Source: Salinisphaera sp. (lineage in GTDB: Bacteria; Pseudomonadota; Gammaproteobacteria; Nevskiales; Salinisphaeraceae). From it: 64,000 nucleotides of DNA. The stretch lies in NCBI GenBank assembly GCA_027858915.1, contig JAQIBT010000092.1, positions 1 to 64,000 of the forward strand. The letters are read 5' to 3'. Position numbers and translations under genes: made by a program. The notes beneath the pieces are model-generated. The model was given only the letters and a program-made list of their open reading frames with translations. It was not told where the DNA came from and did no database searches. The number at the start of each line of letters is the position of its first letter. The stretch's first letter is position 1. Of the stretch, positions 26,670 through 36,073 are shown piece by piece.

Positions 26670-27320
26670 CTATTCGCGGTCGCGCTGAGTGTCGGGCGCG
26701 GCGGACTGAAACGCCCCCTGCGTCATGCAGGCACGATAGACTCCGCGAATGAGCGGATAAGCACTCAGATTGACCCGATAGCGTTCTGCCATGGCCACTT
26801 GGGGCACCAGGCAGACGTCCGCGAGGCTAGGCCGCGCACTAAAGCAATAGCCTGAGCGAGCCTCGGCAGGTCGTGCCGCCAACAATGACTCCATGGGCTT
26901 GAACGCCATGTCAATCCAGTGCTCGAACCAGGCACGACGCTGCTCGTAGGCCACATCCATTTCGTCGCGCAGATAGCGCAGTACGCGCAGATTGTTCAGC
27001 GGATGGGTATCGGCAATGGCAATCTGGGCAAACGAACGGATACGCGCGCGCAGATCAATATCGCCGTGTAACAGTGGGCGTTCAGGATAGCGCTCCTCAA
27101 GATATTCCAGAATCGCAGACGACTGCGAGATGATCAGGTCGTCTTCGACCCAGAGGGCCGGTATCAAGCCTTGTGGATTGACGTCGAGATAGCGTTGTCT
27201 TGCCGCAGTGGCGCCATCGAGATCGGTGAAAATCGATTCATAGGCCACACCCTTGTAATTGAGCGCGATGCGCACACGGTGCGCAGAGACGCTGCGATAA
27301 TGCGTAAATAACTTGAGCAT
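26670..27320 (-). CDS. maiA: Maleylacetoacetate isomerase-like glutathione S-transferase
   Basis: A 216-residue zeta-class GST. The N-terminal thioredoxin-like domain contains RSVSAHRVRIALNYKGV, DVNPQGLIPAL and ISQSSAILEYLEERYP (Gly-rich loop and Ser-binding motif). The C-terminal helical domain has SGYCFSARPSLADVCLVPQV, a form of the GDxxSxADxxL pattern. MaiA isomerises maleylacetoacetate in tyrosine breakdown. The usual SSxxxRVRIAL is shifted to RSVSAHRVRIAL, so the catalytic Ser pair is slightly altered. No homogentisate genes are nearby, so other GST activity is possible. Confidence 0.85.
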   Translation of the reverse strand: MLKLFTHYRSVSAHRVRIALNYKGVAYESIFTDLDGATAARQRYLDVNPQGLIPALWVEDDLIISQSSAILEYLEERYPERPLLHGDIDLRARIRSFAQIAIADTHPLNNLRVLRYLRDEMDVAYEQRRAWFEHWIDMAFKPMESLLAARPAEARSGYCFSARPSLADVCLVPQVAMAERYRVNLSAYPLIRGVYRACMTQGAFQSAAPDTQRDRE

Positions 27321-27392
27321 GAAAACCGCTGGATACGAACCAAATGAGCCTTAAGTCTAGCAAAAGCCCGGCGCTGCAAGCCGCGAAACTGC

Positions 27393-27752
27393 ATGAATGA
27401 TCCAGTCCTGCAAACAGACGCCGACACCGCGCGTGAATACAGTGAGCGCAATGTCCTGCTCATCGTCTACGTGTTGTACGGACTCGGCTGTTTCTTCTTC
27501 GTCACGGCGATAGCCGGCGTGATCGTCAACCATATCAAGATGGGAGAACTGGAGCGCGGAATGCTCTGGAGTCATCATCGCTGGCTGATGCGCACTTTCT
27601 GGTTCACGGTGTTGTGGAGTCTGGTCTGTCTGGCGCTAACGCCGTTTTTCATCGGTATCGTCGGCTACGGCGTGTTGTGGCTGTGGGTCTTCTATCGTTT
27701 CATCCGCGGCGTGATCACGTTCGCCGATCGCCGGCCGATGCCGGGGCTTTGA
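27393..27752 (+). CDS. DUF4870-like small membrane protein
   Basis: A 119-residue protein with about three hydrophobic helices (LLIVYVLYGLGCFFFVTAIA, FWFTVLWSLVCLALT, and the IVGYGVLWLWVFYRFIRG region). The pattern of short loops, a His-rich spot (SHHRWLMRTFW) and the RFIRG end resembles DUF4870-type integral membrane proteins. Function unknown. It begins about 70 bases upstream of the divergent maiA, so the two promoters share the intergenic region. Its stop overlaps a possible TTG start of the next frame. Confidence 0.8.
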   Translation: MNDPVLQTDADTAREYSERNVLLIVYVLYGLGCFFFVTAIAGVIVNHIKMGELERGMLWSHHRWLMRTFWFTVLWSLVCLALTPFFIGIVGYGVLWLWVFYRFIRGVITFADRRPMPGL

Positions 27753-28222
27753 ACGTCGATCTTCCGGCCCACCGCCGCGGCGTGACGGCGGGCTATCTGG
27801 TGGCTGCTGTCATCGCAGCTTCGCTCTGGCTGGGCGTAGGGGTATTGCTGCTGCCGCTCATGCTGATACTGGCCCTGCTGCACCGGTGGGCCGCACCGAC
27901 GCTGGACGAGTTGGCCGCCAGTCATCATCACTGGCTGGCAGCCCATCATTTCTGGTCGGTGCTGGTTCTGTCAGCCGTGCTGATCGCGCCGCTGGCTGCC
28001 CTGCCAACGCTCTGTCAGACCGCCACCACCGTACTCAATACCCTGACCCTGGCGCCGAATCCGGTTGAGACCCTGGCGGCCGCCTGGCCGGAACTCAACC
28101 TGCCCATTCTTTTTATCGCTACTCTGATCCTGCTCGTCGGATGGTTCGTCGTCACGTTCTGGATCAGCTGGCGGCTTTTGAGACAGGGGCTGCGCTGGGC
28201 AGATGGGCGACCCGCGCTATAA
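27749..28222 (+). CDS. Hypothetical integral membrane protein
   Basis: A frame of about 157 residues from TTG 27749, which overlaps the previous stop (TTGA). GTG 27782 is an alternative, and there is no ATG. It has three to four hydrophobic helices (TAGYLVAAVIAASLWLGVGV, HHFWSVLVLSAVLIAPLAAL, and LPILFIATLILLVGWFVVTF). I recognise no family. The same-strand coupling to the preceding small membrane protein suggests they act together. Confidence 0.6.
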   Translation: MNVDLPAHRRGVTAGYLVAAVIAASLWLGVGVLLLPLMLILALLHRWAAPTLDELAASHHHWLAAHHFWSVLVLSAVLIAPLAALPTLCQTATTVLNTLTLAPNPVETLAAAWPELNLPILFIATLILLVGWFVVTFWISWRLLRQGLRWADGRPAL

Positions 28223-28271
28223 TCAGTGCGGTACAAAAACAGCTGACGATGTGAGCTGTTTTCAAACCGGG

Positions 28272-29252
28272 TCAATAACTCGCCATTGAGCTCAAGGCTA
28301 TGTTTGCCGCGGCCGCACGTGTTTCAACGCCAATCTTGGGAAAGACATGTTCCAAATGCTTGTTGACGGTGCGCGCCTTCATCTCGAGGATGTCGGCAAT
28401 GTCGCGGTTGGTCTTGCCACGGGAAACCCATAGCAGCACCTCAGCCTGGCGCGGCGTCAGATCGAACTGCTCGACGAGCCGGCTCAGCGAGGCTTCGTCA
28501 TCGATTTCGCAGAGGGTGAGAATCCAGTTATCGCCGCCGGCCGAGCCAGCCACCCGGATCGATAGCCTTGCACCCTCTCGCGCGCATTCGTAGGCGCGCA
28601 TGTGACTGCCATCGAGCTGAGTCAGCCAATGCTGTAAAGCGTCGGGCAGTATTTGGCCGGGTTCGCCTCCCAAGTAGCGCTTTAGATAGCTCTGGGCACG
28701 TGCGCTGCACCATGTAATGTTGCCCTGCCCTGTCGCGATCATCGCCGCCCGCCCCCCGGCGTCTACCACCATATCGATCTGCTGTCGCGCACGCAGCCGT
28801 TTCAGGTGCGCCTCGACCCGCACCAGAATCTCGTCTGGCTTGACCGGCTTGGTGACGTAATCCACGCCGCCGGCGCGAAAGCCACGCACGATGTGTTCGC
28901 TGTCGGTAAGTCCGGTCATGAAGATTACGGGTATATCACCGAGTTCTTGTTCGGCGCTCATGCGCTTGCACACCTCGAAACCGTGCATGCCCGGCATACG
29001 GGCATCGAGCAGCACAAGATCTGGCCCGATCAGACGGGCTCGCTCCAGCGCGCTGGTACCGTCGACTGCGGCGACGGCGGTATATCCTTGATTGGCCAGG
29101 ACCTCACACACAAACGACAGCAGATCCGGCTGGTCGTCGACCACCAGTACAACGCCGTGCACCGGCTCCTCAGGCAATTTCGGCTCATGATCCGATAAGG
29201 GATGAAACGGCTTGCCTGCCTCATACTCACAAGCGGATATTGCAGTGGTCAT
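28272..29252 (-). CDS. Response regulator, REC and LuxR-type HTH
   Basis: A 326-residue regulator. The REC domain (about 30-150) has VVLVVDDQPDLLSFV, the phosphoacceptor Asp in LVLLDARMPGMHGF, and KPVK. A central PAS-like region follows, then a LuxR-type HTH (LTPRQAEVLLWVSRGKTNRD, then IADILEMKARTVNKHLEHVF). ATG 29252 is preferred because GGAGG lies just upstream; the frame start at 29402 is not used. It lies directly after the transporter-kinase on the same strand and is probably its cognate regulator, controlling the divergent amide genes. That pairing is inferred from position. Confidence 0.92.
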   Translation of the reverse strand: MTTAISACEYEAGKPFHPLSDHEPKLPEEPVHGVVLVVDDQPDLLSFVCEVLANQGYTAVAAVDGTSALERARLIGPDLVLLDARMPGMHGFEVCKRMSAEQELGDIPVIFMTGLTDSEHIVRGFRAGGVDYVTKPVKPDEILVRVEAHLKRLRARQQIDMVVDAGGRAAMIATGQGNITWCSARAQSYLKRYLGGEPGQILPDALQHWLTQLDGSHMRAYECAREGARLSIRVAGSAGGDNWILTLCEIDDEASLSRLVEQFDLTPRQAEVLLWVSRGKTNRDIADILEMKARTVNKHLEHVFPKIGVETRAAAANIALSSMASY

Positions 29253-29319
29253 GGTCTGTCCTCCGATGCGCTTCTGTTTGCAGCTGGATCGATGTCCCAG
29301 GCGTCGGGCGGGCAACAAA

Positions 29320-32300
29320 TCAGCTGCCCCATTCGAGATGCAATAACGCGGCCACTTCGTGGTAGAGCCGCTGTATATCGATCGGCTTGGGCAGGAACGC
29401 ATCGCAACCGGCAGCGCGGCTACGGGCGATATCCTCGGCGTAGGCGTTGGCCGAAATTACCAGAATTGGAGCCTCGCTCAGCCCGCGGGCGCGGATCATT
29501 GCGGCGGTCTCGAAGCCGTCCAGGCCCGGCATGCGGACGTCCATGATGATCAGATCGGCCTGGCCGGTACCCAGCCAGTGCATGGCCTCGCTGCCACTGG
29601 CGCATTCGCCGATCGTGAACCCCAGCGGCATCAGCGCCTCAATCAGGATTTGGCGTTGATCTGCCTGGTCATCGACAACCAGAATCTGGCGACGACGCCC
29701 GGCGTATCCGCCTGGGCGGACAGCCCTTTCGGCCAGTGATTCGCTGTCTACGCGCGAGCGCGCCAGAAACAGCCGCAGTGTGAAATGCGCGCCGTGCGGT
29801 GTTCGCGCAGCGACGCTCAGATCGCCGCCCATGAGCTGGGTCAGCAACGAACAGATCGTCAATCCCAGGCCAGTGCCGACGTCGGCGCTTCGTGATTGTT
29901 CATCCAGCCGCTCGAATGGCAGCCAGATGGTATCGAGTTTGTCGGGCGCTATTCCCGGCCCGGTATCGATGATATCGAAAGTGGCGATTTCCCAGGCGTA
30001 CTCGATACGCACTTGCACCATTCCGGTGCGGGTGAAACGCACAGCATTGGAGACTAGGTTCATCAGGATCTGGCGAAGACGCTGAGCGTCGCCCTTCACG
30101 TAGCGTGGAATACGGCCAACCCGGACAATCTCGAAGTCCAGCCCCTTGGCATAGGCCTGGGGTGCAAACGTCTCCTCGAGCTGGGCGAGAAACGCGTCCA
30201 TGTCGATATCGCTGGTATTCAGGCTGATCTTGCCGGCTTCGATGCGGGCGACGTCAAGCAGGCCATCGACCAGCGCCAGCAGATGCTCGCCGCTGCGCTG
30301 GATTGTTTCCAGCTTGTCGGCATGCGATAGCGGCATGTCGGGTTCCCGTAACAACAGCTGGGTATAGCCGAGCACGTTGTTCAACGGGGTGCGCAACTCA
30401 TGGCTCAGCCCCGAGACATAGCGGCTCTTGGCGCGATTGGCAGCCTCGGCGTCGGCCGTCGCGCGCTGGAGCTTGGCATCGGTTTGTCGGTGCGCAGCGA
30501 TTTCGCGCATCAGCAGCTGCGTCTGACGCGAGGTTTCCTGCTGCGCCACCGTGCGTGCTTCGCGGGTAAGCACCAGCCACCATGCAAGCATGCCGGCGAG
30601 CGCCAGCATCAGCAGGAAAGTACGCAGAAAAACCATCAGCAACGGATGCAGCTGGGCAGCGGGAACAAGCACCGTGACCTGTGCATAGATAATAGCCAAC
30701 GCGCCGGCCAGCACCAGGCACAGACCACCCAGCACAAGGCTGTATCGCACCAACCGCGTGTACAGATGCGGCAGCAGCGATGGCGGCAACAACCAGCGCA
30801 GCATGCCCGTGATCTGCTCGGTTGCCCGACCGCCGGGCCGGCAGAGATCGCCGCAGCGCATATCGAGGCTGCAGCAGAGCGAGCAGATCGTGCCCGCGTA
30901 GGCCGGACACAGTGCCATGTCGTCGATTTCGAAATAGTTGTTGCACAACACGCAGCGGGCGTGGTGGCCCGGCTCCGGCGATAGCTCACGCGCCGAGGCC
31001 GGCTTGCGTGCCAGATAATAACGCCCGCCGGTGGCCCAGGCGATCAGCGGCGCGCTCAGGAATGCCGTGGCCAAAGCAATCAGCGGCGCCGAGCCAGCCA
31101 TCGACGGACCCAGCATTCCGCAATATGTGGCGATGGCAACCCCGCTGCCCAGCGCGAACGCCCCCAGCCCGACCGGATTGAAATCATAGAGATGCGCCCG
31201 CTTGAATTCGATGCCGGCCGGCGACAGGCACAGCGGCTTGTTGACCAGCAGATCGGCGCTGATCGCTCCTAGCCATGCCGCTGCCACGTTCGCATACAGG
31301 CTCAGCACACGATCAATCGCGCTGAACACCCCGACTTCCAGCAGGATCAGCGCAATCAGCACGTTGAACGCGACCCAGACCACACGGCCCGGATGGCTGC
31401 GGGTGACACGCGAGAAGAAATTGGACCATGCCAGCGAGCCGGCATAGGCGTTGGTTACATTGATCTTTACCTGGGACACGATCACGAACGCCAGGGTGAC
31501 CGCCAGCACAGCCCCCGGCGAGGCAAAGACATAGCCGAACGCTACCTGGTACATATGCGCCGGCTCGGTCGCACGCACAGCGGACAGATGATGCTGCAAC
31601 GCGATATACGCGAGCAACGATCCCCCGAACATCTTGGCCGCGCCCAGAAACACCCAGCCCGGCCCCGCCAGAACGACCGTTGACCACCAGCGCACGCGAT
31701 TCGCCGGCGTTTTTTCTGGCAGAAAACGCAGATAATCGACCTGTTCGCCGATCTGGCCGATCAGCGCCAGAGCCACTCCACAGGCGGCGCCAAACGCACC
31801 CCAATGAAAGTGATTGTCGGGCTGTCCTCCGGCGAACATCTGAAAATCCGTGAACACGTCGGGTTGTTTCACGGCAATGAAAAGATAGGGCAACACCAGC
31901 AGCACGAGCCAAACCGGCTGGGTGTACCACTGCAGACGGTTGATCGCGGTAATCCCGAAGGCTACCAGCGGGATGATGACCATCGCGCTCACCAGATAGG
32001 CAAGCGACAGCGACAGCCCGAAATAGATAGCGATCGCCTGCCCCATGATGCTGGCTTCGAGAGCGAAGAACAAAAAAGTGAAGCTCGCGTAGATCAACGA
32101 TGTCAGCGTCGATCCGAGATAACCAAAACCCGCGCCACGGGTCAGCAGATCGATATCCACGCCGTAGCGCGCCGCGGTATAGCTGATGGGCAGACCCACC
32201 ACGAACATGAGGCTGCACGCGGTCGTGATTGCCCACGCAGTGTTCGTGAAGCCGTAGCGCACCATCAGCAACGCCCCGATCGCTTCCAGCACCAGAAACG

Positions 32301-32457
32301 AAATACCGCCCAGCGCGGTATTGGCAATCCGCAGCTCCGACCATTTGCGGAACTCGCGCGCGGTAAACCGCAGCGCGTAATCCTCCATGGTCTCGTCGCC
32401 AACCCAGCGGTTGTAGGCACGGCGGATCTTGACGATTCGTTGCGGTCCAGTCTGCAT
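29320..32457 (-). CDS. NCS1 transporter-hybrid histidine kinase (transporter sensor with REC)
   Basis: A 1045-residue fusion from ATG 32457. Residues 1-500 are a complete NCS1-type permease (VDIDLLTRGAGFGYLGSTLT, QVKINVTNAYAGSLAWSNFF) with about twelve helices. Residues 502-539 are a Cys-rich block: CxxC, CPA, ICSLCCSL, C, C. Two or more further helices (to about 630) lead to a HisKA/HATPase kinase: SHELRTP (His686), NLVSNAVRFT, DTGPGIAP, GTGLGL. A C-terminal REC carries the Asp in IIMDVRMPGLDG (about D973). The start is chosen so that the transporter aligns with the neighbouring free NCS1 protein. It likely senses a transported amide or related solute and drives the downstream regulator. Like CbrA, it joins a transporter to a kinase. 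Confidence 0.93.
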   Translation of the reverse strand: MQTGPQRIVKIRRAYNRWVGDETMEDYALRFTAREFRKWSELRIANTALGGISFLVLEAIGALLMVRYGFTNTAWAITTACSLMFVVGLPISYTAARYGVDIDLLTRGAGFGYLGSTLTSLIYASFTFLFFALEASIMGQAIAIYFGLSLSLAYLVSAMVIIPLVAFGITAINRLQWYTQPVWLVLLVLPYLFIAVKQPDVFTDFQMFAGGQPDNHFHWGAFGAACGVALALIGQIGEQVDYLRFLPEKTPANRVRWWSTVVLAGPGWVFLGAAKMFGGSLLAYIALQHHLSAVRATEPAHMYQVAFGYVFASPGAVLAVTLAFVIVSQVKINVTNAYAGSLAWSNFFSRVTRSHPGRVVWVAFNVLIALILLEVGVFSAIDRVLSLYANVAAAWLGAISADLLVNKPLCLSPAGIEFKRAHLYDFNPVGLGAFALGSGVAIATYCGMLGPSMAGSAPLIALATAFLSAPLIAWATGGRYYLARKPASARELSPEPGHHARCVLCNNYFEIDDMALCPAYAGTICSLCCSLDMRCGDLCRPGGRATEQITGMLRWLLPPSLLPHLYTRLVRYSLVLGGLCLVLAGALAIIYAQVTVLVPAAQLHPLLMVFLRTFLLMLALAGMLAWWLVLTREARTVAQQETSRQTQLLMREIAAHRQTDAKLQRATADAEAANRAKSRYVSGLSHELRTPLNNVLGYTQLLLREPDMPLSHADKLETIQRSGEHLLALVDGLLDVARIEAGKISLNTSDIDMDAFLAQLEETFAPQAYAKGLDFEIVRVGRIPRYVKGDAQRLRQILMNLVSNAVRFTRTGMVQVRIEYAWEIATFDIIDTGPGIAPDKLDTIWLPFERLDEQSRSADVGTGLGLTICSLLTQLMGGDLSVAARTPHGAHFTLRLFLARSRVDSESLAERAVRPGGYAGRRRQILVVDDQADQRQILIEALMPLGFTIGECASGSEAMHWLGTGQADLIIMDVRMPGLDGFETAAMIRARGLSEAPILVISANAYAEDIARSRAAGCDAFLPKPIDIQRLYHEVAALLHLEWGS

Positions 32458-32669
32458 GAACATGCCTGTACGGAATAACTCAGTCGCGTACAGCCTCTGA
32501 CGCACGAACCGGGCCAGCGAATACGTCAAATGACGCAGGCATGTGCGTTGATTGGCGTATGGGCTATGGATTGCCTGTCGGTCACTGTCAACTCAGGTCC
32601 AGCGACCGGTTGTTTCATCCGGCGCGTCATCAGGGCCCGAGTTTCGACAGATCAACCGAGGCATCCACC

Positions 32670-34328
32670 ATGAGCACAACAGCCGAAGGCGTCCGCACCA
32701 AGCGGACCTTCAACAAATGGGTCAGCAATCCGGTGCTGGAGGATTATTCGTTGCGCTATGCACCGAAATCCTTCCGCACCTGGTCCGAATACGCGGTCGC
32801 CACCGCCGCGCTCGGCGGCATCGCCTATATGGCTGACCAGGCCATTGGCGGTTCGCTGGCGGTGCAGTTCGGCTTCCTGAACGCGTTCTGGGGCATCTTC
32901 GCGGCCGCGGTCATCATCTTTCTGACCGGTATCCCGATCGCTTACTACTCGGCCCGCTACAACGTTGACGTCGATCTGCTCACTCGCGGCGCAGGCTTTG
33001 GCTATCTCGGTTCCACCATCACCTCGGTGATCTACGCCAGCTTCACCTTCATCTTCTTTGCGCTGGAAGGCTCGATCATGGGCCAGGCGCTGAACCTGTA
33101 TTTCAGCATACCTCTGGCGATCGGCTATCTGCTGGGGGCGATCGTCATCATTCCGTTGGTCGTATTCGGCATGAGCCTGTTGTCCAAACTGCAGATGTGG
33201 ACCCAGCCGGTCTGGCTGATTCTGCTGTTCACCCCGCCAATCGCCGTGCTCTTCGGCAAGCCACATGCGATTGCCGACTGGGTGAACTTCGGCGGCAATT
33301 CACCAAGCCACGCCGGCTTCGACCCGCTGCTGTTCGGCACCGCCGCGGGCATCGCCTTATCGCTGATCGCCCAGATCGGCGAGCAGGCCGATTATCTGCG
33401 CTTCATGCCCGACAAGACCGCCGCCAACCGCGGCAAATGGTGGTTCGCGGTACTCGCCGCCGGGCCGGGCTGGGTCATTCTCGGCGCGATGAAGCAGTGG
33501 ATGGGCTCGTTCTTTGCCTCGGTGTCGGTCGCCAACGGCACCTCGCTGGATCAGGCCGACCAGCCGATCCATATGTATGTGTCCGGCTTCAGCTACATGT
33601 TCTCGAGCCCGTTCGTCGCACTGTCGATCGCGACCTTCTTCGTGCTGTTGTCGCAGGTCAAGATCAACGTCACCAACGCCTACTCGGGCTCGTTGTCGTG
33701 GTCGAACTTCTTCTCGCGCATCCTGCACAGCCATCCGGGCCGCGTGGTGTATGTGTTCTTCAACGTCGGCATCGCGCTGGCGTTGATGGAAGCGAACATG
33801 TTCGCGGTACTGGGCCATATTCTGGGTTTCTACTCCAACGTGGCAGTGGCCTGGATTGGCGCAGTGACCGCAGATCTGGTGATCAACAAACCGATCCTCA
33901 AGCTCAGCCCGTCATACATCGAGTTCAAGCGGGCACATCTGCACAACTTCAACCCGGTCGGCTTCGGCTCGATGATGTTTGCCTCGGTGATCTCTGTGAT
34001 TGCCTTCTTCGGCTACTTCGGCGTCTATGCCCAGTCCTATTCCTGCTTTATCGCACTGGCCCTGGCATTCATTGCTTCGCCGATCATCTGCGTGATCACC
34101 CAGGGCAAGTACTACCTGGCACGTACCTCGGAAAACGAGCTGGGCGAGCACAAGCACGACTCGATGATCGAGTGCATTTCCTGCGAGTACGAATACGAGA
34201 AGAAGGACATGGTGTATTGCCCGTTCCACACCGGCCCGATCTGCTCGTTGTGCTGTTCGCTGGAAGGCGCCTGCCATGACGTATGCAAGGAAGAGCCGGC
34301 CACCGAGGCCCGCCCCGCCACGGCCTAA
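32670..34328 (+). CDS. NCS1-family transporter with Cys-rich C-terminal domain
   Basis: A 552-residue permease from ATG 32670 (GAGG upstream); the longer frame from 32541 is not used. It has about twelve helices and the motifs DVDLLTRGAGFGYLGSTITS and QVKINVTNAYSGSLSWSNFF, both shared with the neighbouring transporter-kinase. NCS1 carriers move nucleobases, allantoin and related amides by cation symport. The C-terminal block at residues 502-539 carries eight Cys (502, 505, 517, 525, 528, 529, 535, 539), an unusual cytosolic cluster for a transporter. It begins the gene set fmdA-fmdB-amiE, so it probably imports an amide such as formamide or acetamide. Confidence 0.93.
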   Translation: MSTTAEGVRTKRTFNKWVSNPVLEDYSLRYAPKSFRTWSEYAVATAALGGIAYMADQAIGGSLAVQFGFLNAFWGIFAAAVIIFLTGIPIAYYSARYNVDVDLLTRGAGFGYLGSTITSVIYASFTFIFFALEGSIMGQALNLYFSIPLAIGYLLGAIVIIPLVVFGMSLLSKLQMWTQPVWLILLFTPPIAVLFGKPHAIADWVNFGGNSPSHAGFDPLLFGTAAGIALSLIAQIGEQADYLRFMPDKTAANRGKWWFAVLAAGPGWVILGAMKQWMGSFFASVSVANGTSLDQADQPIHMYVSGFSYMFSSPFVALSIATFFVLLSQVKINVTNAYSGSLSWSNFFSRILHSHPGRVVYVFFNVGIALALMEANMFAVLGHILGFYSNVAVAWIGAVTADLVINKPILKLSPSYIEFKRAHLHNFNPVGFGSMMFASVISVIAFFGYFGVYAQSYSCFIALALAFIASPIICVITQGKYYLARTSENELGEHKHDSMIECISCEYEYEKKDMVYCPFHTGPICSLCCSLEGACHDVCKEEPATEARPATA

Positions 34329-34340
34329 GGCCATCCACTT

Positions 34341-34371
34341 GGCCCCGCCGGGATCGATTTCCGGCGGAGCC
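34341..34371 (+). other. Intergenic hairpin between the NCS1 transporter and fmdA
   Basis: GGCCCCGCCGG (34341-34351) pairs with CCGGCGGAGCC (34361-34371) with one mismatch and a 9-nt loop. There is no T-run, so it is not a classical terminator. It could modulate transcript levels or stability between transporter and formamidase. Confidence 0.5.
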
Positions 34372-34444
34372 ATGAGCTTCACCACACGATATTCCGCCGG
34401 CGCTACCGCTCGGCGCACCTGTCTCATCGCACGGAGTCCCACAC

Positions 34445-35677
34445 ATGACCGATACGCTGATCAAGGTTGACCTGGATACCCACGCCACCGACAACCCGCA
34501 GACCCATAACCGCTGGCATCCCGATATCCCGATGGCCTGCTGGGTAAAACCGGGCGACGATTTCATTCTCGAGACCTACGACTGGACCTCGGGCGCAATC
34601 GCCAACAACGACGATGCTTCCGACGTGCGCGATGTCGATCTATCCACGGTGCATTACCTGTCCGGTCCGGTCGGCGTGAAAGACGCCGAAGCCGGCGACC
34701 TGCTGGTCGTCGACCTGCTCGACATCGGCTCGTTAAAAGGCGCTGAATGGGGCTTCAACGGCTTTTTCTCAAAGCAGAACGGCGGCGGCTTTCTTACCGA
34801 GCATTTCCCGCACGCACAGAAATCCATCTGGGATTTCCACGGTCTGTTCACCACTTCACGCCACGTGCCGGGCGTACGCTTTGCCGGTCTCATGCATCCC
34901 GGGTTGATCGGCTGCCTGCCCAGCCAGGATCTGCTGGATACCTGGAACAAACGTGAAGCCGAACTGATTGCGACCGACCCGGATCGCGTACCGCCGTTGG
35001 CCAATCCGCCGGCCCCGCATACCGCCCACATGGGCTCGCTCAGCGGCGACGCACTGACAAAAGCAGCCGCCGAGGGCGCGCGCACGGTGCCACCCCGCGA
35101 ACACGGTGGCAACGTCGACATCAAGGATCTATCGCGCGGCTCCAAGATCTATTTCCCGGTCTACGTCGACGGCGCCGGCCTGTCGGTAGGCGATCTGCAC
35201 TTCAGCCAGGGCGACGGCGAGATCACCTTCTGCGGCGCCATTGAAATGGCCGGCGGCTGGGTGCATATGAAGGTCGACCTGATCAAGAACGGTATGCAGG
35301 AATACGGCATCAAGAGCCCGATCTTCAAGCCCAGCCCGATCACGCCAAACTACAAGGACTACCTGATATTCGAAGGCATCTCGGTCGACGAGCACGGCCG
35401 CCAGCATTATCTGGACGTAAACGTTGCTTATCGCCAGGCCTGTCTGAACGCGATCAACTACATGACCAAGTTCGGCTATTCGCCGGCCCAGGCGCATTCG
35501 ATTCTGGGTGTCGCGCCGGTACAGGGCCACGTCAGCGGCGTGGTCGATATCCCGAATTCCTGCGCCACGCTCTGGCTGCCGCAGGAAATCTTCGAGTTCG
35601 ATATCAGCCCGGGCGCCGATGGCCCGACGAAATTCCTCGATGGATCGATCGACATGCCGATCGCCTACGACCAGTAG
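34445..35677 (+). CDS. fmdA: Formamidase (FmdA, acetamidase/formamidase family)
   Basis: A 410-residue enzyme, the usual length. The FmdA_AmdA fold is seen from HNRWHPDIPMACWVKPGD through SGPVGVKDAEAGDLLVVDLL, the THYLSGP-like VHYLSGPVG, and the C-terminal GVAPVQGHVSGVVDIPNSCA. It hydrolyses formamide to formate and ammonia, usually highly selective for short amides. GGAG lies upstream of ATG 34445. It follows the transporter and precedes fmdB, the order known from Methylophilus methylotrophus fmd genes. Confidence 0.95.
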   Translation: MTDTLIKVDLDTHATDNPQTHNRWHPDIPMACWVKPGDDFILETYDWTSGAIANNDDASDVRDVDLSTVHYLSGPVGVKDAEAGDLLVVDLLDIGSLKGAEWGFNGFFSKQNGGGFLTEHFPHAQKSIWDFHGLFTTSRHVPGVRFAGLMHPGLIGCLPSQDLLDTWNKREAELIATDPDRVPPLANPPAPHTAHMGSLSGDALTKAAAEGARTVPPREHGGNVDIKDLSRGSKIYFPVYVDGAGLSVGDLHFSQGDGEITFCGAIEMAGGWVHMKVDLIKNGMQEYGIKSPIFKPSPITPNYKDYLIFEGISVDEHGRQHYLDVNVAYRQACLNAINYMTKFGYSPAQAHSILGVAPVQGHVSGVVDIPNSCATLWLPQEIFEFDISPGADGPTKFLDGSIDMPIAYDQ

Positions 35678-35684
35678 GCCTGCC

Positions 35685-36017
35685 ATGCCGATCTACGAAT
35701 TCGACTGTCCCGACTGCGGCGGTTTTTCAGCCATGCGGCCCATGGCCGAGTCGCAGGCGCCAGGCGACTGCCCAGCCTGTGGCGCAGCGTCGCGCCGCGT
35801 AATCCTCTCGGCACCGCGCCTGACACGGGTTTCCAAGGCTACTCGCGTGGCCCATGAAACCAACGAGCGCAGTGCTCATTCACCGCATACCTCCAAAACC
35901 TACGGCGGCGGCCATCCCGCCGGCTGCGGCTGCTGTTCAACGGCGAGCCGACCGGCCGGCCCGAAACCGGCGCTGCAAACCAAGACAGGTCATCGACCCT
36001 GGATGATCAGTCATTGA
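35685..36017 (+). CDS. fmdB: FmdB-family zinc-ribbon protein
   Basis: A 110-residue protein from ATG 35685, seven bases after the fmdA stop. The N-terminal zinc ribbon is FDCPDCGGFSAMRPM with a second CxxC in GDCPACGAASRR, which is the FmdB/CxxC_CXXC_SSSS pattern. The C-terminus is Gly/His/Cys-rich (GGGHPAGCGCC), a possible extra metal site. FmdB is a putative regulator of formamidase in Methylophilus. The longer frame starting at 35508 runs inside fmdA and is rejected. Confidence 0.9.
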   Translation: MPIYEFDCPDCGGFSAMRPMAESQAPGDCPACGAASRRVILSAPRLTRVSKATRVAHETNERSAHSPHTSKTYGGGHPAGCGCCSTASRPAGPKPALQTKTGHRPWMISH

Positions 36018-36073
36018 TCAGGCTATAGCCCTACCCATGCGCCGAACCATCTGCGCACTGACAGAGAAAAACC

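Noticed and set aside
32458-32669. Sigma54-type promoter between the divergent transporter genes
   Set aside because: No TGGCAC-N5-TTGC element was found; only a short ACGCA/TGCGT inverted repeat near 32533-32548.
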